DNA from: Haemophilus parainfluenzae T3T1
Lineage (GTDB): Bacteria; Pseudomonadota; Gammaproteobacteria; Enterobacterales; Pasteurellaceae
NCBI RefSeq assembly: GCF_000210895.1
Contig: NC_015964.1
Span: forward strand, 1,571,501-1,635,500
Direction: 5' to 3'
DNA: 64,000 nucleotides
In this document: positions 38,737 to 48,689 of the stretch, piece after piece
Layout: each line of letters opens with the position of its first letter
How positions within the stretch are numbered: the first letter of the stretch is position 1
Program-made: the position numbers and the translations under genes
Notes under the pieces: generated by a model
Told to the model about the DNA's origin: nothing
The model's database searches: none
The model's input: the letters and a program-made list of their open reading frames with translations, nothing else

Positions 38737-40399
38737 ACCCCAATCCCCCTAAATTTTTTTTAATTTCCGCTTCTAACTCTGCACTTTTCGCAAATTGTTC
38801 CTTCAAAAGATCGGTCAGATTTTGCATTTTTTCTGCAAATGGTACGCCGTCGTCTTCTTGTTCTGCGGTGCCGACATAACGTCCCGGTGTTAGGACGTAT
38901 TCTTTACTAGCAATTTCTTCTAAGCTTGCAGATTTACAGAAAGCGGCTTGGTCTTCATAGCCGTCGGATTGTTGCCAGGCGTGCAGAGTATCGGCAATCT
39001 TGGCGATGTCGTCAGCGGTGAAATCACGCAATACGCGGTCTTTCATGTAGCCGATTTGGCGGGCATCGATAAACAACACTTCGCCTTTGCGTGCCTTGTT
39101 GCGGTTTAAAAACCAAATACAGGCGGGGATTTGGGTGTTGGTAAAGAGCTGGCCGGGTAGGGCGACCATACATTCGACCAAGTCGGCATTGATGATGGCT
39201 TTGCGGATTTCGCCTTCGTTGTTGGTTTGGCTGCTCATGGAGCCGTTGGCCAGCAATAATGCCATTTTGCCGTTGGGCGAGAGGTGGTAAATCATGTGTT
39301 GCAGCCAAGCAAAGTTGGCGTTGCCTTTGGGCGGGGTGCCGTATGCCCAGCGCGGGTCATCGGCCAGGGATTCGCTCCACCAATCGCTGATGTTGAATGG
39401 CGGGTTTGCCATGATGAAATCCATCTTTTTGTCGATGTGTTGCGGCTGGGTGAAGCTGTCGGCGTTGTGTTTGCCGAAGTCGTAATCAATGCCGCGGATG
39501 GCCATGTTCATGGCAGCGAGTTTCCAGGTGGTTGGGTTGAATTCTTGCCCGTAGATGGAAACGTTGTTGATGTTGCCTTGGTGGGCGGTGATAAAGCGTT
39601 CGGTTTGCACGAAAAAGCCGCCGCTGCCCATAGCCGGGTCATAGACGCGGCCGGAGTATGGCTCGAGCATTTCGACAATCAGGGAAACAATGGATTTCGG
39701 TGTGAAATATTGCCCGCCGCGTTTGCCTTCGGCTTGGGCAAAGCGACCGAGGAAGTATTCGTAAACGTGGCCGAGAATGTCTTTTGCGCCTAAATGAACG
39801 GGCTCGCCGTTGTAAGTCGGACGGGTAAAGTGGGTATCGGAGAAGAGGATAATCAGTCCGCGCAGGGTGTCTTCGTTTACGGCATAGCCGCTGATGCGTT
39901 GGAGTACGCCTTTGAGTTTTTCGTTGTCTTTTTCAATGGCATCAAAGGCATCGTCAATCAGTTTGGCCACGCCGGAGAATTTTCCGCCCCAAGGCAGCTC
40001 TGCGCCGATGTTTAAGATGGAAACGGCTTTAATCTCGTCCCAACGTGCTTGCTGCGGCACCCAGAACACATTGTCGGCGGTGTAGTAGTCGCGGTTTTCC
40101 AGTTCGGCAGCTAAGGCTTCTTGATATTCTTCGTCCGTATCGTAAAAAGTGCGGTCAAGATAGAGTGGATTTTCGGGGTCGCTCAGCTCAGCCTGAATTT
40201 TTTCTTGCTGATGGGTGAAGCTGTCGGAGATGTATTTCAGGAAAATGAGGCCGAGTACGATGTGTTTGTAATTGGCTGCATCAAGCTGCTGGCGCAGTTT
40301 ATCGGCAGATGACCAAAGTTTTTCATCTAGATCGTTTAGGAAGGCTTGTTGTAAAGCGGGATTATCAAGCGCATTTTTAGTGGTTTCTTGCTGTTGCAT
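38729..40399 (-). CDS. hsdM: Type I restriction enzyme, DNA methyltransferase subunit HsdM
   Basis: HsdM transfers methyl groups to adenine N6 at the sites chosen by HsdS. The 556 residues include the N-terminal helical domain (KLWSSADKLRQQLDAANYKH), the AdoMet motif DPAMGSGGFFVQTERF and the catalytic NPPF motif in FIMANPPFNISDWW. It heads the operon behind a promoter at 40439-40467 and overlaps hsdS. The central part (about 39000-40100) is visibly more GC-rich than the flanking genes, consistent with foreign origin. A Haemophilus uptake signal sits at 40147-40155. Confidence 0.95.
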   Translation of the reverse strand: MQQQETTKNALDNPALQQAFLNDLDEKLWSSADKLRQQLDAANYKHIVLGLIFLKYISDSFTHQQEKIQAELSDPENPLYLDRTFYDTDEEYQEALAAELENRDYYTADNVFWVPQQARWDEIKAVSILNIGAELPWGGKFSGVAKLIDDAFDAIEKDNEKLKGVLQRISGYAVNEDTLRGLIILFSDTHFTRPTYNGEPVHLGAKDILGHVYEYFLGRFAQAEGKRGGQYFTPKSIVSLIVEMLEPYSGRVYDPAMGSGGFFVQTERFITAHQGNINNVSIYGQEFNPTTWKLAAMNMAIRGIDYDFGKHNADSFTQPQHIDKKMDFIMANPPFNISDWWSESLADDPRWAYGTPPKGNANFAWLQHMIYHLSPNGKMALLLANGSMSSQTNNEGEIRKAIINADLVECMVALPGQLFTNTQIPACIWFLNRNKARKGEVLFIDARQIGYMKDRVLRDFTADDIAKIADTLHAWQQSDGYEDQAAFCKSASLEEIASKEYVLTPGRYVGTAEQEDDGVPFAEKMQNLTDLLKEQFAKSAELEAEIKKNLGGLGYE

Positions 40400-40438
40400 A
40401 AAATGGATCCTAGTAAAATATTTGAATAAATTTTGTCT

Positions 40439-40467
40439 ATTCTATAGAGAATTTTTATTCTTTACAA
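40439..40467 (-). promoter_or_regulatory. Sigma-70 promoter of the hsd operon
   Basis: Read on the minus strand: TTGTAA (40462-40467), a 17-base spacer and TAGAAT (40439-40444), about 40 bases before the hsdM ATG. Matches are four of six and five of six. Confidence 0.6.
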
Positions 40468-40506
40468 ACAATTGTTTAGCGAGAAGATGTTATAATTTTA
40501 GCGTAT

Positions 40507-40534
40507 AAAAAAAGCAGCGCTTGCGCACTGCTTT
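40507..40534 (-). terminator. Terminator after the sodium symporter gene
   Basis: On the minus strand AAAGCA and GCGC pair with GCGC and TGCTTT (two-base bulge), followed by a T run. It closes the rnf-nth-symporter transcript just upstream of the hsd promoter. Confidence 0.75.
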
Positions 40535-40546
40535 CGGTCTATTTTG

Positions 40547-41920
40547 TTAGATTAAATTACTGATAAAAATCACCAAAATAATCACAGGAACCACAAATTT
40601 GACATAGTTAAACCAGATTGTGGTGAAAAGTGAATTTGGCGTTGGTGATAGCTCTTTTTTTGCATCGTCTTTTAACACAAAACCAACGAAAATCGCACAA
40701 CCAAGTGCGGTCAACATAAAGAGAATATTGCCGCTGACGAAATCGAAGGCATCGAAAATGCTTTTACCGAAAATGGTGAAATCTTTCCAAAGGTTATCAC
40801 CTAGAATAGAGGGCACGTTACCTAATAAGAAAATCCCCATCAAGGTAACAAAAATCGCTTTTCCACGGCGCATTCTGAGTTTTTCTTGTAATGCGGTGAT
40901 GATGACTTCGTAAATCGTAATTGATGTGGTTAATGCCGCAATAAGCAATAAGCCGAAGAATACGATAGCAAAGAATTTACCCGCCCATAAATGCGAGAAT
41001 ACAATTGGTAAACTTTGGAAAACCAAAGTTGGGCCAGCGTTAGGTTCAATGCCGAATGTGAATAATGATGGGAAGATCATAAAACCACATAACACAGCGA
41101 TAATGGTATTGGTGAAACCCGTAATAACGGCTGTGTGAATAAGGTTTTCTTCCTTGTTCAAATAGCTGGAGAGGGTAATCAATACACCGAAACCAAGGCT
41201 TAATGCGAAGAACACTTGACCTAATACGAAAATGAATAATTTAGGTGTAATTTTGCTGAAATCAGGTTTTAAGTAGAAAGTCACACCTTCCATTGCACCC
41301 GGTAAGGTAAGATTACGAATTACCATACCAATTAGGAAGATGAATAGTAATGGCATTAAGTATTTTACGGAGCGTTCAATCCCGCCGATGATACCTTTTG
41401 CCAAAATAATGTAATTCACCGCCACGAACAGGAAGGTGTAAAGCATGATTTCCCATGGGCTGTTGCTGATGTGTAAATCGTAGAAATCTTTGGCCACTTC
41501 TTTTGTAATTGGGGCGCTAATATCAAGGGTGTTATTCATCAGACTAATGATATAAGACATCACCCAACCACCTAATACCATATAATAAGCCATGATACCA
41601 AATGCGCCAAGAAGCCCCATGTAACCAAGAATCTTCCAATATTTGGAGATGTTTTTACCTTTATCTTGGATTTTGTCGCCAAAGGCATCAATGGAATTCA
41701 CACGCAAACGGCGACCGATGACGTTTTCCACTAAAATCATCGGGATACCAATCACAATCATCGCAATACAAAAGAGAAGTACGTAGGCACCACCGCCATT
41801 TTCACCCACTAAATAAGGAAAGCGCCACGTTGCCCCAAAGCCAACTGTCGCCCCCGCAACGGTGAGCACATAAGTTAGTCGGCTAGACCACGTTTGGCGA
41901 GATTGATTGTTTGTTGTCAT
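40547..41920 (-). CDS. Neurotransmitter:sodium symporter (SNF) family transporter
   Basis: This 457-residue protein has about eleven to twelve membrane segments. The first helix carries the SNF signature GATVGFGATWRFPYLVGENGGGAYV, which in the family binds sodium and substrate at the unwound helix. Bacterial members carry amino acids such as leucine, tyrosine or tryptophan; the substrate here is unknown. It follows nth by 26 bases and ends at a terminator, so it seems to be the tail of the rnf operon. Confidence 0.88.
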   Translation of the reverse strand: MTTNNQSRQTWSSRLTYVLTVAGATVGFGATWRFPYLVGENGGGAYVLLFCIAMIVIGIPMILVENVIGRRLRVNSIDAFGDKIQDKGKNISKYWKILGYMGLLGAFGIMAYYMVLGGWVMSYIISLMNNTLDISAPITKEVAKDFYDLHISNSPWEIMLYTFLFVAVNYIILAKGIIGGIERSVKYLMPLLFIFLIGMVIRNLTLPGAMEGVTFYLKPDFSKITPKLFIFVLGQVFFALSLGFGVLITLSSYLNKEENLIHTAVITGFTNTIIAVLCGFMIFPSLFTFGIEPNAGPTLVFQSLPIVFSHLWAGKFFAIVFFGLLLIAALTTSITIYEVIITALQEKLRMRRGKAIFVTLMGIFLLGNVPSILGDNLWKDFTIFGKSIFDAFDFVSGNILFMLTALGCAIFVGFVLKDDAKKELSPTPNSLFTTIWFNYVKFVVPVIILVIFISNLI

Positions 41921-41946
41921 AATATATTCCGTTTAATTGTATTCGT

Positions 41947-42582
41947 TTAATAATCTGTTTTTTCTTTGTATTCGCAGAGATCTTCAATTAAGCAAGCTCC
42001 GCAGCGAGGTTTGCGGGCAATGCAGGTATAACGCCCGTGCAAAATCAGCCAGTGGTGCACATCCACTTTAAATTCTTTTGGCACAACTTTGAGCAGTTTT
42101 TCTTCCACTTTCACCACATCTTTGCCCGGAGCAAAGTTTGTACGGTTGCATACGCGAAAAATATGCGTATCCACTGCAATAGTCGGGTGGCCGAAAGCGG
42201 TATTTAACACGACATTCGCCGTTTTTCTGCCGACACCCGCAAGGGCTTCTAAAGCTTCTCGGCTTTCAGGTACTTCGCCGTTGTGTTTTTCAACTAAATC
42301 ACGGCAGGTTTTAATGATATTTTCCGCTTTGCTGTTATAAAGCCCGATGGTTTTAATGTATTCTTTTAACCCCTCTAAGCCGAGATCTAAAATAGCTTGT
42401 GGGGTATTTGCCACAGGGAATAATTTTGCCGTCGCTTTATTCACGCCTTTATCGGTGGCTTGGGCTGACAAAATCACAGCAATGAGTAATTCGAAAGGCG
42501 AATTATACTCTAATTCCGTGGTGGGATGCGGGTTTTGCTCCCGAAGTCGAGTGAGGATTTCAATTCGTTTAGCTTGGTTCAT
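41947..42582 (-). CDS. nth: Endonuclease III (DNA glycosylase/AP lyase)
   Basis: Nth removes oxidised pyrimidines and nicks the abasic site. The 211 residues have the helix-hairpin-helix [16 protein letters not shown] with the catalytic Lys, the Asp in [13 protein letters not shown], and the [4Fe-4S] ligands C-X6-C-X2-C-X5-C in [17 protein letters not shown]. The ATG overlaps the rnfE stop (4 bases), and rnf-nth linkage is widespread in gammaproteobacteria. Confidence 0.97.
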   Translation of the reverse strand: MNQAKRIEILTRLREQNPHPTTELEYNSPFELLIAVILSAQATDKGVNKATAKLFPVANTPQAILDLGLEGLKEYIKTIGLYNSKAENIIKTCRDLVEKHNGEVPESREALEALAGVGRKTANVVLNTAFGHPTIAVDTHIFRVCNRTNFAPGKDVVKVEEKLLKVVPKEFKVDVHHWLILHGRYTCIARKPRCGACLIEDLCEYKEKTDY

Positions 42583-43289
42583 TTTTTCATATCAATTCGG
42601 TTTTTAATCGCCAGTAGAATGCCTAATCCAATAAACGCACCTGGCGGAAGAATAAAGAGTAAAAAGCTGCTGTCAGCGTGATAAATATGTAATGTCAGGA
42701 ATTTTGCCCCTTGGCCGAATAAGTTTTCAATGCCTTCAAAAAAGGTACCTTGGCCTAAGATTTCACGTAATGCACCTAATACGGTGATACTTAATGCCAT
42801 ACCTAATCCCATAGAAAAACCATCCCAGGCAGCATGTGCTACGCTATTTTTAGAGGCAAAGGCCTCGGCTCGACCGATGACGATACAGTTGGTCACGATT
42901 AAAGGAATAAAAATCCCGAGTGCTTGATAGAGTGTATAGGTATAAGCATTCATCAATAGTTGCACCACGGTTACGGTGGTGGCAATAATCATCACATAAA
43001 TCGGAATACGGATTTCATGAGGAATTTGCTTACGAAAGAGTGAAACAACGGTGTTTGTACAGGTTAAAACCAACATAGTCGCCAAACCTAAACCTAATGC
43101 ATTTGTTGCAGTACTTGAAACAGCCAACAGCGGACAAAGCCCCAATAATTGCACGAGGGTAGAGTTGTTTTTCCATACGCCTTGAATAAAGATTTCTTTC
43201 CAAACAGAAGGCGTTTGCGTTATTTCTTCTGAATTTTCAACCGCACTTTGCTCATCAAGTGCGGTCGTTTTTTCGGTTAAATCAGTCAT
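42579..43289 (-). CDS. rnfE: Rnf complex subunit RnfE
   Basis: RnfE is an integral membrane subunit of the ion-translocating ferredoxin:NAD oxidoreductase (Rnf/Rsx). From ATG 43289 it is 236 residues with six hydrophobic segments and the [15 protein letters not shown] and [19 protein letters not shown] motifs shared with RnfA. The open frame extends to 43349 inside rnfG, but the later start fits the family. An uptake-signal pair encodes the N-terminal Ser/Glu-rich tail. Confidence 0.95.
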   Translation of the reverse strand: MTDLTEKTTALDEQSAVENSEEITQTPSVWKEIFIQGVWKNNSTLVQLLGLCPLLAVSSTATNALGLGLATMLVLTCTNTVVSLFRKQIPHEIRIPIYVMIIATTVTVVQLLMNAYTYTLYQALGIFIPLIVTNCIVIGRAEAFASKNSVAHAAWDGFSMGLGMALSITVLGALREILGQGTFFEGIENLFGQGAKFLTLHIYHADSSFLLFILPPGAFIGLGILLAIKNRIDMKK

Positions 43290-43299
43290 AATAAATATC

Positions 43300-43926
43300 C
43301 TATTGCGCGTATTTTTTTGCCATTTCATTAAGCAATGCTTCATTTTCAAGCATCACGAGAGCAGAGCGTTTTACTTGATTAACAATCGCGCGCGGCGTAA
43401 TGGTTGCGCCAGAGAATTGATCAAATTTACCGCCATCTTTTTTGACTGCCCAATCTTTTAGGCTTTCGGGTACGATAATCTGGTTCGTAAAACTTAAAAT
43501 CCAGTCAGAAATGCGAAGTTCGATTTTATCGCCCAATCCTGGGGTTTCATGATGTTCGATGACACGCACACCTAAAACTTCACCTTTTGGTGTAATCCCT
43601 ACTAATAAACGGATATTCCCTGAATAACCATCTGGTGCTGTCGTTTCATAAGCATAGGCTGTTGGCACATGATCTTTGATCGCAAAATAGACTTTTTGAA
43701 TACCTTTGAGTTTATCTTGCTCTGGCGTCTCAACGCTTTCAAGCAAGCTATTATTAAAATAATTTTGTGGGATGACTTGGAGCAATAACGCTTTTTGTTG
43801 TTCAGCCATGGCTTCATCAATTCTATCTTTTGTTAGCATATAAATGCCCGCAGAAATAGCTGTACAAAGCAATGCGATGAAACCTAATAAAAGACCAAAA
43901 CGGGAGGTGACTTTAAAAATACCCAT
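43300..43926 (-). CDS. rnfG: Rnf complex subunit RnfG
   Basis: RnfG carries a covalently bound FMN on a periplasmic domain. The 208 residues have an N-terminal membrane anchor (12-32) and the FMN attachment motif [11 protein letters not shown] near the C-terminus. The ATG overlaps the rnfD stop by one base (TAATG), indicating coupled translation. Confidence 0.95.
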   Translation of the reverse strand: MGIFKVTSRFGLLLGFIALLCTAISAGIYMLTKDRIDEAMAEQQKALLLQVIPQNYFNNSLLESVETPEQDKLKGIQKVYFAIKDHVPTAYAYETTAPDGYSGNIRLLVGITPKGEVLGVRVIEHHETPGLGDKIELRISDWILSFTNQIIVPESLKDWAVKKDGGKFDQFSGATITPRAIVNQVKRSALVMLENEALLNEMAKKYAQ

Positions 43927-45008
43927 TATTTACTCCCTTTTGCAAAGTGGCCAGCTACACGAGGGCGGGTATAGTGATCGATAAGCGGCACACAAATATT
44001 ACTTAATAAAATCGCAAATGCCACGCCGTCAGGGTAGTTTCCAAAGTAACGAATGAGGTAAACCAATAATCCGACCAAGGAACCAAATACAAGCTTACCG
44101 CGAGGTGTAATAGAGGCTGTGACAGGGTCAGTCGCAATAAAGAATGCACCAAACATCATCGCGCCGCTAAAGAGCTGGCTAATCATACTTAAATGATGAT
44201 AACCTGACATCGCAGTAATAGTCGCTAAGGTCACAAAGGTTACGAGCATTGAAACGGGAATTTGCCAGTGAATTTTTTTCTTTAAGATTAATACAATCCC
44301 ACCAAGCATAAAGGCAAGATTAACCTGCCACCAACCTTCAGCAAAGTCAGTCCCGTTTTGTAATAAAATTGGTAATTTTACAAAATCATGGAATACGCTT
44401 TCATCGCCTTGATGCAAGTTATAGAAGATTTTGGCGCTGTCTAATGGCGTCGCTTGTGTAATTCCATCAATGGAATGGACAAGTTGACTCAAACTAAATC
44501 CATCAGTGGTTAAGCCTGTGAAAATTAAAGAAAGAGAATCCTCAAATGTTGGGGGTTCATTCAATAATGAAATAGGCGGCATCCAACTTGTCATTTGTAG
44601 AGGGAAAGAAATCAATAGCACCACATAACCCACCATAGCTGGATTAAATGGGTTTTGTCCCAAGCCACCATAAACATGTTTACCTAGAATAACAGCGGAA
44701 AGCGTACCGATTAAAATCACCCAATAAGGTGCATAAGGCGGAATTGCCATCGCTAAAATTAAGGCAGTAAGCACCACACTAAAATCTGAAATATAGACCA
44801 GGTTTGGCTTATTGCGCAATTTGGTCACAATAAACTCAAGCAATAATGCGAAAGAAATAGCCAAAGCGGATTGCACCAAAACACCCATTCCAAAATAATA
44901 AATCTGTGTGAGCAGAGCAGGCAGCATGGCTGCAATCACCCATAACATAATACGGGCGGTTAATTTGCCTGAATGAGTATGAGGCGAACTCACCATTTTC
45001 CTAAACAT
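43926..45008 (-). CDS. rnfD: Rnf complex subunit RnfD
   Basis: RnfD is a polytopic subunit (360 residues, about nine to ten membrane segments) with a covalent FMN; the likely attachment Thr lies in [33 protein letters not shown] is conserved with NqrB. It starts 14 bases after the rnfC stop. Confidence 0.95.
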   Translation of the reverse strand: MFRKMVSSPHTHSGKLTARIMLWVIAAMLPALLTQIYYFGMGVLVQSALAISFALLLEFIVTKLRNKPNLVYISDFSVVLTALILAMAIPPYAPYWVILIGTLSAVILGKHVYGGLGQNPFNPAMVGYVVLLISFPLQMTSWMPPISLLNEPPTFEDSLSLIFTGLTTDGFSLSQLVHSIDGITQATPLDSAKIFYNLHQGDESVFHDFVKLPILLQNGTDFAEGWWQVNLAFMLGGIVLILKKKIHWQIPVSMLVTFVTLATITAMSGYHHLSMISQLFSGAMMFGAFFIATDPVTASITPRGKLVFGSLVGLLVYLIRYFGNYPDGVAFAILLSNICVPLIDHYTRPRVAGHFAKGSK

Positions 45009-45022
45009 AATCTTTTCCTGCG

Positions 45023-45637
45023 TTATTCAGTTTCTTTGGCAGCTTCAGCAGCCGCTTTTTTTGCTTTAGCTCTTGCTATGGCTGCTGCGATAGCGGCTTT
45101 TTTCGGATCTAGTGCGGTTGAGTTTTCATCCGTTTTTTCGACCGCACTTTCAGTTGCATTTGTTGCAACCGTTTCAGCTTGAGCAGCAGCTTTCTTGGCT
45201 TTGGCTCTTGCAATGGCAGCGGCTACAGCCGCTTTTTTCGGATCAAGTGCGGTTGGGTTTTCATCCGTTTTTTCGACCGCACTTTCAGTTTCATTTGTTG
45301 CAACTGTTTCACCTTGAGTAGCAGCTTTCTTAGCTTTGGCTCTTGCTATGGCTGCTGCGATAGCGGCTTTTTTTGGATCAAGTGCGGTTGAGTTTTCATC
45401 TGTTTTTTCGACCGTGCTTTCAGTTTCATGTGTTGTAACAGTTTCATTATTAGCGGCGACTTTCTTAGCTTTGGCTCTTGCAATGGCTGCAGCTACTGCG
45501 GCTTTTTTCGGATCAAGTGCGGTTGGATTTTCATCCGTTTTTTTGACCGCACTTTCAGTTTCATTTGTCGCAACTGTTTCACCTTGAGCAGCAGCTTTCT
45601 TGGCTTTCGCTCTTGCTAGAGCTGCAGCAACTGCTGC
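45023..45637. repeat. 135-bp tandem repeats at the 3' end of rnfC with inverted uptake signals
   Basis: Four full 135-bp units (about 45098-45232, 45233-45367, 45368-45502, 45503-45637) and a partial unit at the 3' end. Each unit contains a forward and a reverse copy or near copy of AAGTGCGGT about 25 bases apart, encoding parts of TALD and ESAVEK. Unit divergence is low at the DNA level. Confidence 0.85.
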
Positions 45638-47353
45638 TTTCTTCGCCTCTTTTTCATCAACTTGTGACGTTGTTACATCCGTCACAGTGCCTGTATCTGC
45701 TTGTGCTTGTTGTTTAGCTAGGCGACGGGCTTTACGCTGCTCCATGAGTTCATGGTTATCCGGTAAGATTTCCCCTTTCTCAGATACAATAGTTTTCGTT
45801 TCTTTATTTGCTGCTGAACCCGCTTGTTTTGCTTTCAAGCGTTCTAACGCTGCTTTAACTGGGTCTTCACCTTTTTGTTTTGCAAGTTCTTCTCGACGAG
45901 CTTCTGCCGCACGTTGTGAACGCGCTTTACGTTCTTGCTCTTCACGTTCCATTCGAGCTTGTTTTGCTTCAAAACGGATTTTAGCCTCTTCGGCTTTTTT
46001 CGCTTTTTCTTTAATTTCCCAAATCTTGGCTTTTTCTTGTCGGAAATATTGAATAAGCGGAATATGGCTTGGACAAACATAAGCACACACGCCACATTCA
46101 ATACAATCTTTTAAGCAATATTCTTCTGATTTTTGGTGATCCTCACTGCGAGCATACCAATAAAGTTGCTGTGGCATTAAATTGACAGGGCAAGCATCAG
46201 AACAAGCAGAGCAGCGGATACAAGATTGTTCAGGTTCTGGTTCACCATATTCAAAATGATCGGGTGCTAATAAACAGTTAATTAATTTTGTGACGGGTGC
46301 GTTAAGATCAGAAAGTTGTAATCCCATCATCGGTCCGCCTGCGAAAACAGGGAAGCGCTCATCATATTGATAGCCAACTTGCGCCAAGATGTGGTCAACC
46401 GGTGTACCTAATCGTACCCAGTAGTTACCTTTCTCTGAAATTTTATCACCCGTAAGCGTAACGATACGCTCAATTAACGGTTCGTCATTAATGACCGCTC
46501 TTTTCACCGCAAAAGCTGTACCGACATTATGCATCAATACGCCAATATCGTAAGAACGTCCGCCACTTGGCACTTCCATGCCGGTAAGCAAATAAATCAG
46601 TTGTTTGGCAGCACCTGATGGATATTTAGTCGGAATAACGCGCAATTCAATGTCATTTGCGCCATGCAGCGATTGTTGAATAGCTTGAATCGCTTCAGGT
46701 TTATTATCTTCAACCGCAATCACCACTTTTTCAGGGCGTAAGATATAACGTAAGATGCGAATCCCTTCGATCATTTCATCCGTGTAATCACGCATTAAGC
46801 GGTCATCACAGGTAATATAGGGTTCACATTCTGCGCCGTTAATAATTAAGAGTTTAACTTTCTTTTCAGCCGATTGAATTTTGGCCGCAGTCGGGAATAC
46901 CGCACCACCTAAGCCTGCAACGCCTGCTTGATAAATACGCTCAATGAGTTGTTCGACAGGTTGTGTGAAAAACTCTTCAAGTGGAAATTGCTCACGCCAT
47001 TTATCCAAGCCATCCGCTTGAATATGAATCATGTCCTCGGTTAAACCAGAAGGATGGGGCGCAACATGTTTTCCGATAAATTTTACCGTACCAGAAGTCG
47101 ACGCATGAACAGGCAAGGTTCTTAAGCCATCACCTTGTGTTAAAGGCTGGCCTTTAAGCACATAATCACCTTCTTTAACTAATACATTTCCTGCAGTGCC
47201 GGCATGCTGTTTAATCGGCACATAAAAATCATGAGCAAGTTCTGATTGCTGAATAGGGGATTGGTTTGATTGAGATTTCATTTCAGGTGGATGAATACCG
47301 CCTTTAAAATCCCAAATCTTACCTGAGTTAAATCTCGTTAATACATTAGCCAT
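45023..47353 (-). CDS. rnfC: Rnf complex subunit RnfC with repetitive C-terminus
   Basis: RnfC binds NADH and FMN and carries two [4Fe-4S] clusters: [17 protein letters not shown] and [16 protein letters not shown]. From ATG 47353 it is 776 residues; the frame opens at 47371, but the later start matches the family and lies within the end of rnfB (8-base overlap). After about residue 460 a charged helical region is followed by four 45-residue repeats plus a partial one, built on [15 protein letters not shown] long Ala/Lys-rich tail is known for gammaproteobacterial RnfC, but this repeat is unusually regular. Confidence 0.95.
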   Translation of the reverse strand: MANVLTRFNSGKIWDFKGGIHPPEMKSQSNQSPIQQSELAHDFYVPIKQHAGTAGNVLVKEGDYVLKGQPLTQGDGLRTLPVHASTSGTVKFIGKHVAPHPSGLTEDMIHIQADGLDKWREQFPLEEFFTQPVEQLIERIYQAGVAGLGGAVFPTAAKIQSAEKKVKLLIINGAECEPYITCDDRLMRDYTDEMIEGIRILRYILRPEKVVIAVEDNKPEAIQAIQQSLHGANDIELRVIPTKYPSGAAKQLIYLLTGMEVPSGGRSYDIGVLMHNVGTAFAVKRAVINDEPLIERIVTLTGDKISEKGNYWVRLGTPVDHILAQVGYQYDERFPVFAGGPMMGLQLSDLNAPVTKLINCLLAPDHFEYGEPEPEQSCIRCSACSDACPVNLMPQQLYWYARSEDHQKSEEYCLKDCIECGVCAYVCPSHIPLIQYFRQEKAKIWEIKEKAKKAEEAKIRFEAKQARMEREEQERKARSQRAAEARREELAKQKGEDPVKAALERLKAKQAGSAANKETKTIVSEKGEILPDNHELMEQRKARRLAKQQAQADTGTVTDVTTSQVDEKEAKKAAVAAALARAKAKKAAAQGETVATNETESAVKKTDENPTALDPKKAAVAAAIARAKAKKVAANNETVTTHETESTVEKTDENSTALDPKKAAIAAAIARAKAKKAATQGETVATNETESAVEKTDENPTALDPKKAAVAAAIARAKAKKAAAQAETVATNATESAVEKTDENSTALDPKKAAIAAAIARAKAKKAAAEAAKETE

Positions 47354-47938
47354 GTGATTCCGACTCCCCAACCACTAATTTTTTCTCGATTTCTGTAGTA
47401 TTTACAACCGGAATGACTAATTTAGGATCAAACTTCCAGTTCCAATTATCAATATCTTTTTTCACTTTAATCATGGAAATACAATCGGTCGGACAAGGTG
47501 CTACGCAAAGTTCACATCCAGTACAGAGATCAGGAATAATAGTATGCATGGCTTTGTTTGTACCGATAATGGCATCAACAGGGCAGGCTTGAATACATTT
47601 AGTACAGCCAATACACATATTCTCATCAATAAAGGCAACCATTTCTTCTGGTTCAGCGACATCATCCATTGCGGGTACATCAACCCCCATGATTTCGGCA
47701 ATTTTTACCACTGTTGGACGACCACCAGGTACACATTTTGTGATAACGTCACCATTCGCAATTGCTTCAGCATAAGGCTTGCAACCAGGATAGCCGCATT
47801 GCCCACATTGGCTTTGCGGTAAGATGGCATCAATTTTTTCAACGATAGGATCAGCTTCGACTTTTAATTTAATCGAAGCAACGCCTAAAATCGCACCAAA
47901 AATTAAAGCGAGAACGGTTACTGAAATTAAGATAAACA

Positions 47939-47939
<1 letters not shown>
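47346..47939 (-). CDS. rnfB: Rnf complex subunit RnfB
   Basis: RnfB is the ferredoxin-like entry subunit. Its 197 residues have an N-terminal membrane anchor (1-25), a [15 protein letters not shown] Fe-S domain and two ferredoxin clusters, [16 protein letters not shown] and [16 protein letters not shown]. Its ATG shares one base with the stop of the preceding 24-residue ORF. Confidence 0.96.
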
Positions 47940-48648
<709 letters not shown>

Positions 48649-48689
48649 TAAAAAATTTGGGTTAGTGCGGTCAGTTTTTCCTTTGTTTT

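Noticed and set aside
39284-39793. 169-codon open frame on the plus strand inside hsdM
   Set aside because: It is antisense to a complete hsdM with all motifs; the GC-rich stretch lowers stop-codon frequency and creates shadows.
33357-40546. Integrase, transposase or tRNA-linked attachment site around the restriction cassette
   Set aside because: No recombinase gene, tRNA or flanking direct repeats were seen; transfer by natural transformation fits better.
45098-45637. Regular repeats that could look like a CRISPR array
   Set aside because: The 135-bp units are in frame within rnfC and encode an Ala/Lys-rich tail; there are no unique spacers and no cas genes.
45664-45676. matS-like sequence GTGACGTTGTTAC in rnfC, and a weaker one at 54176-54188 beside matP
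   Set aside because: One and two mismatches to GTGACRNYGTCAC; about one such near-match is expected by chance in a window this size.
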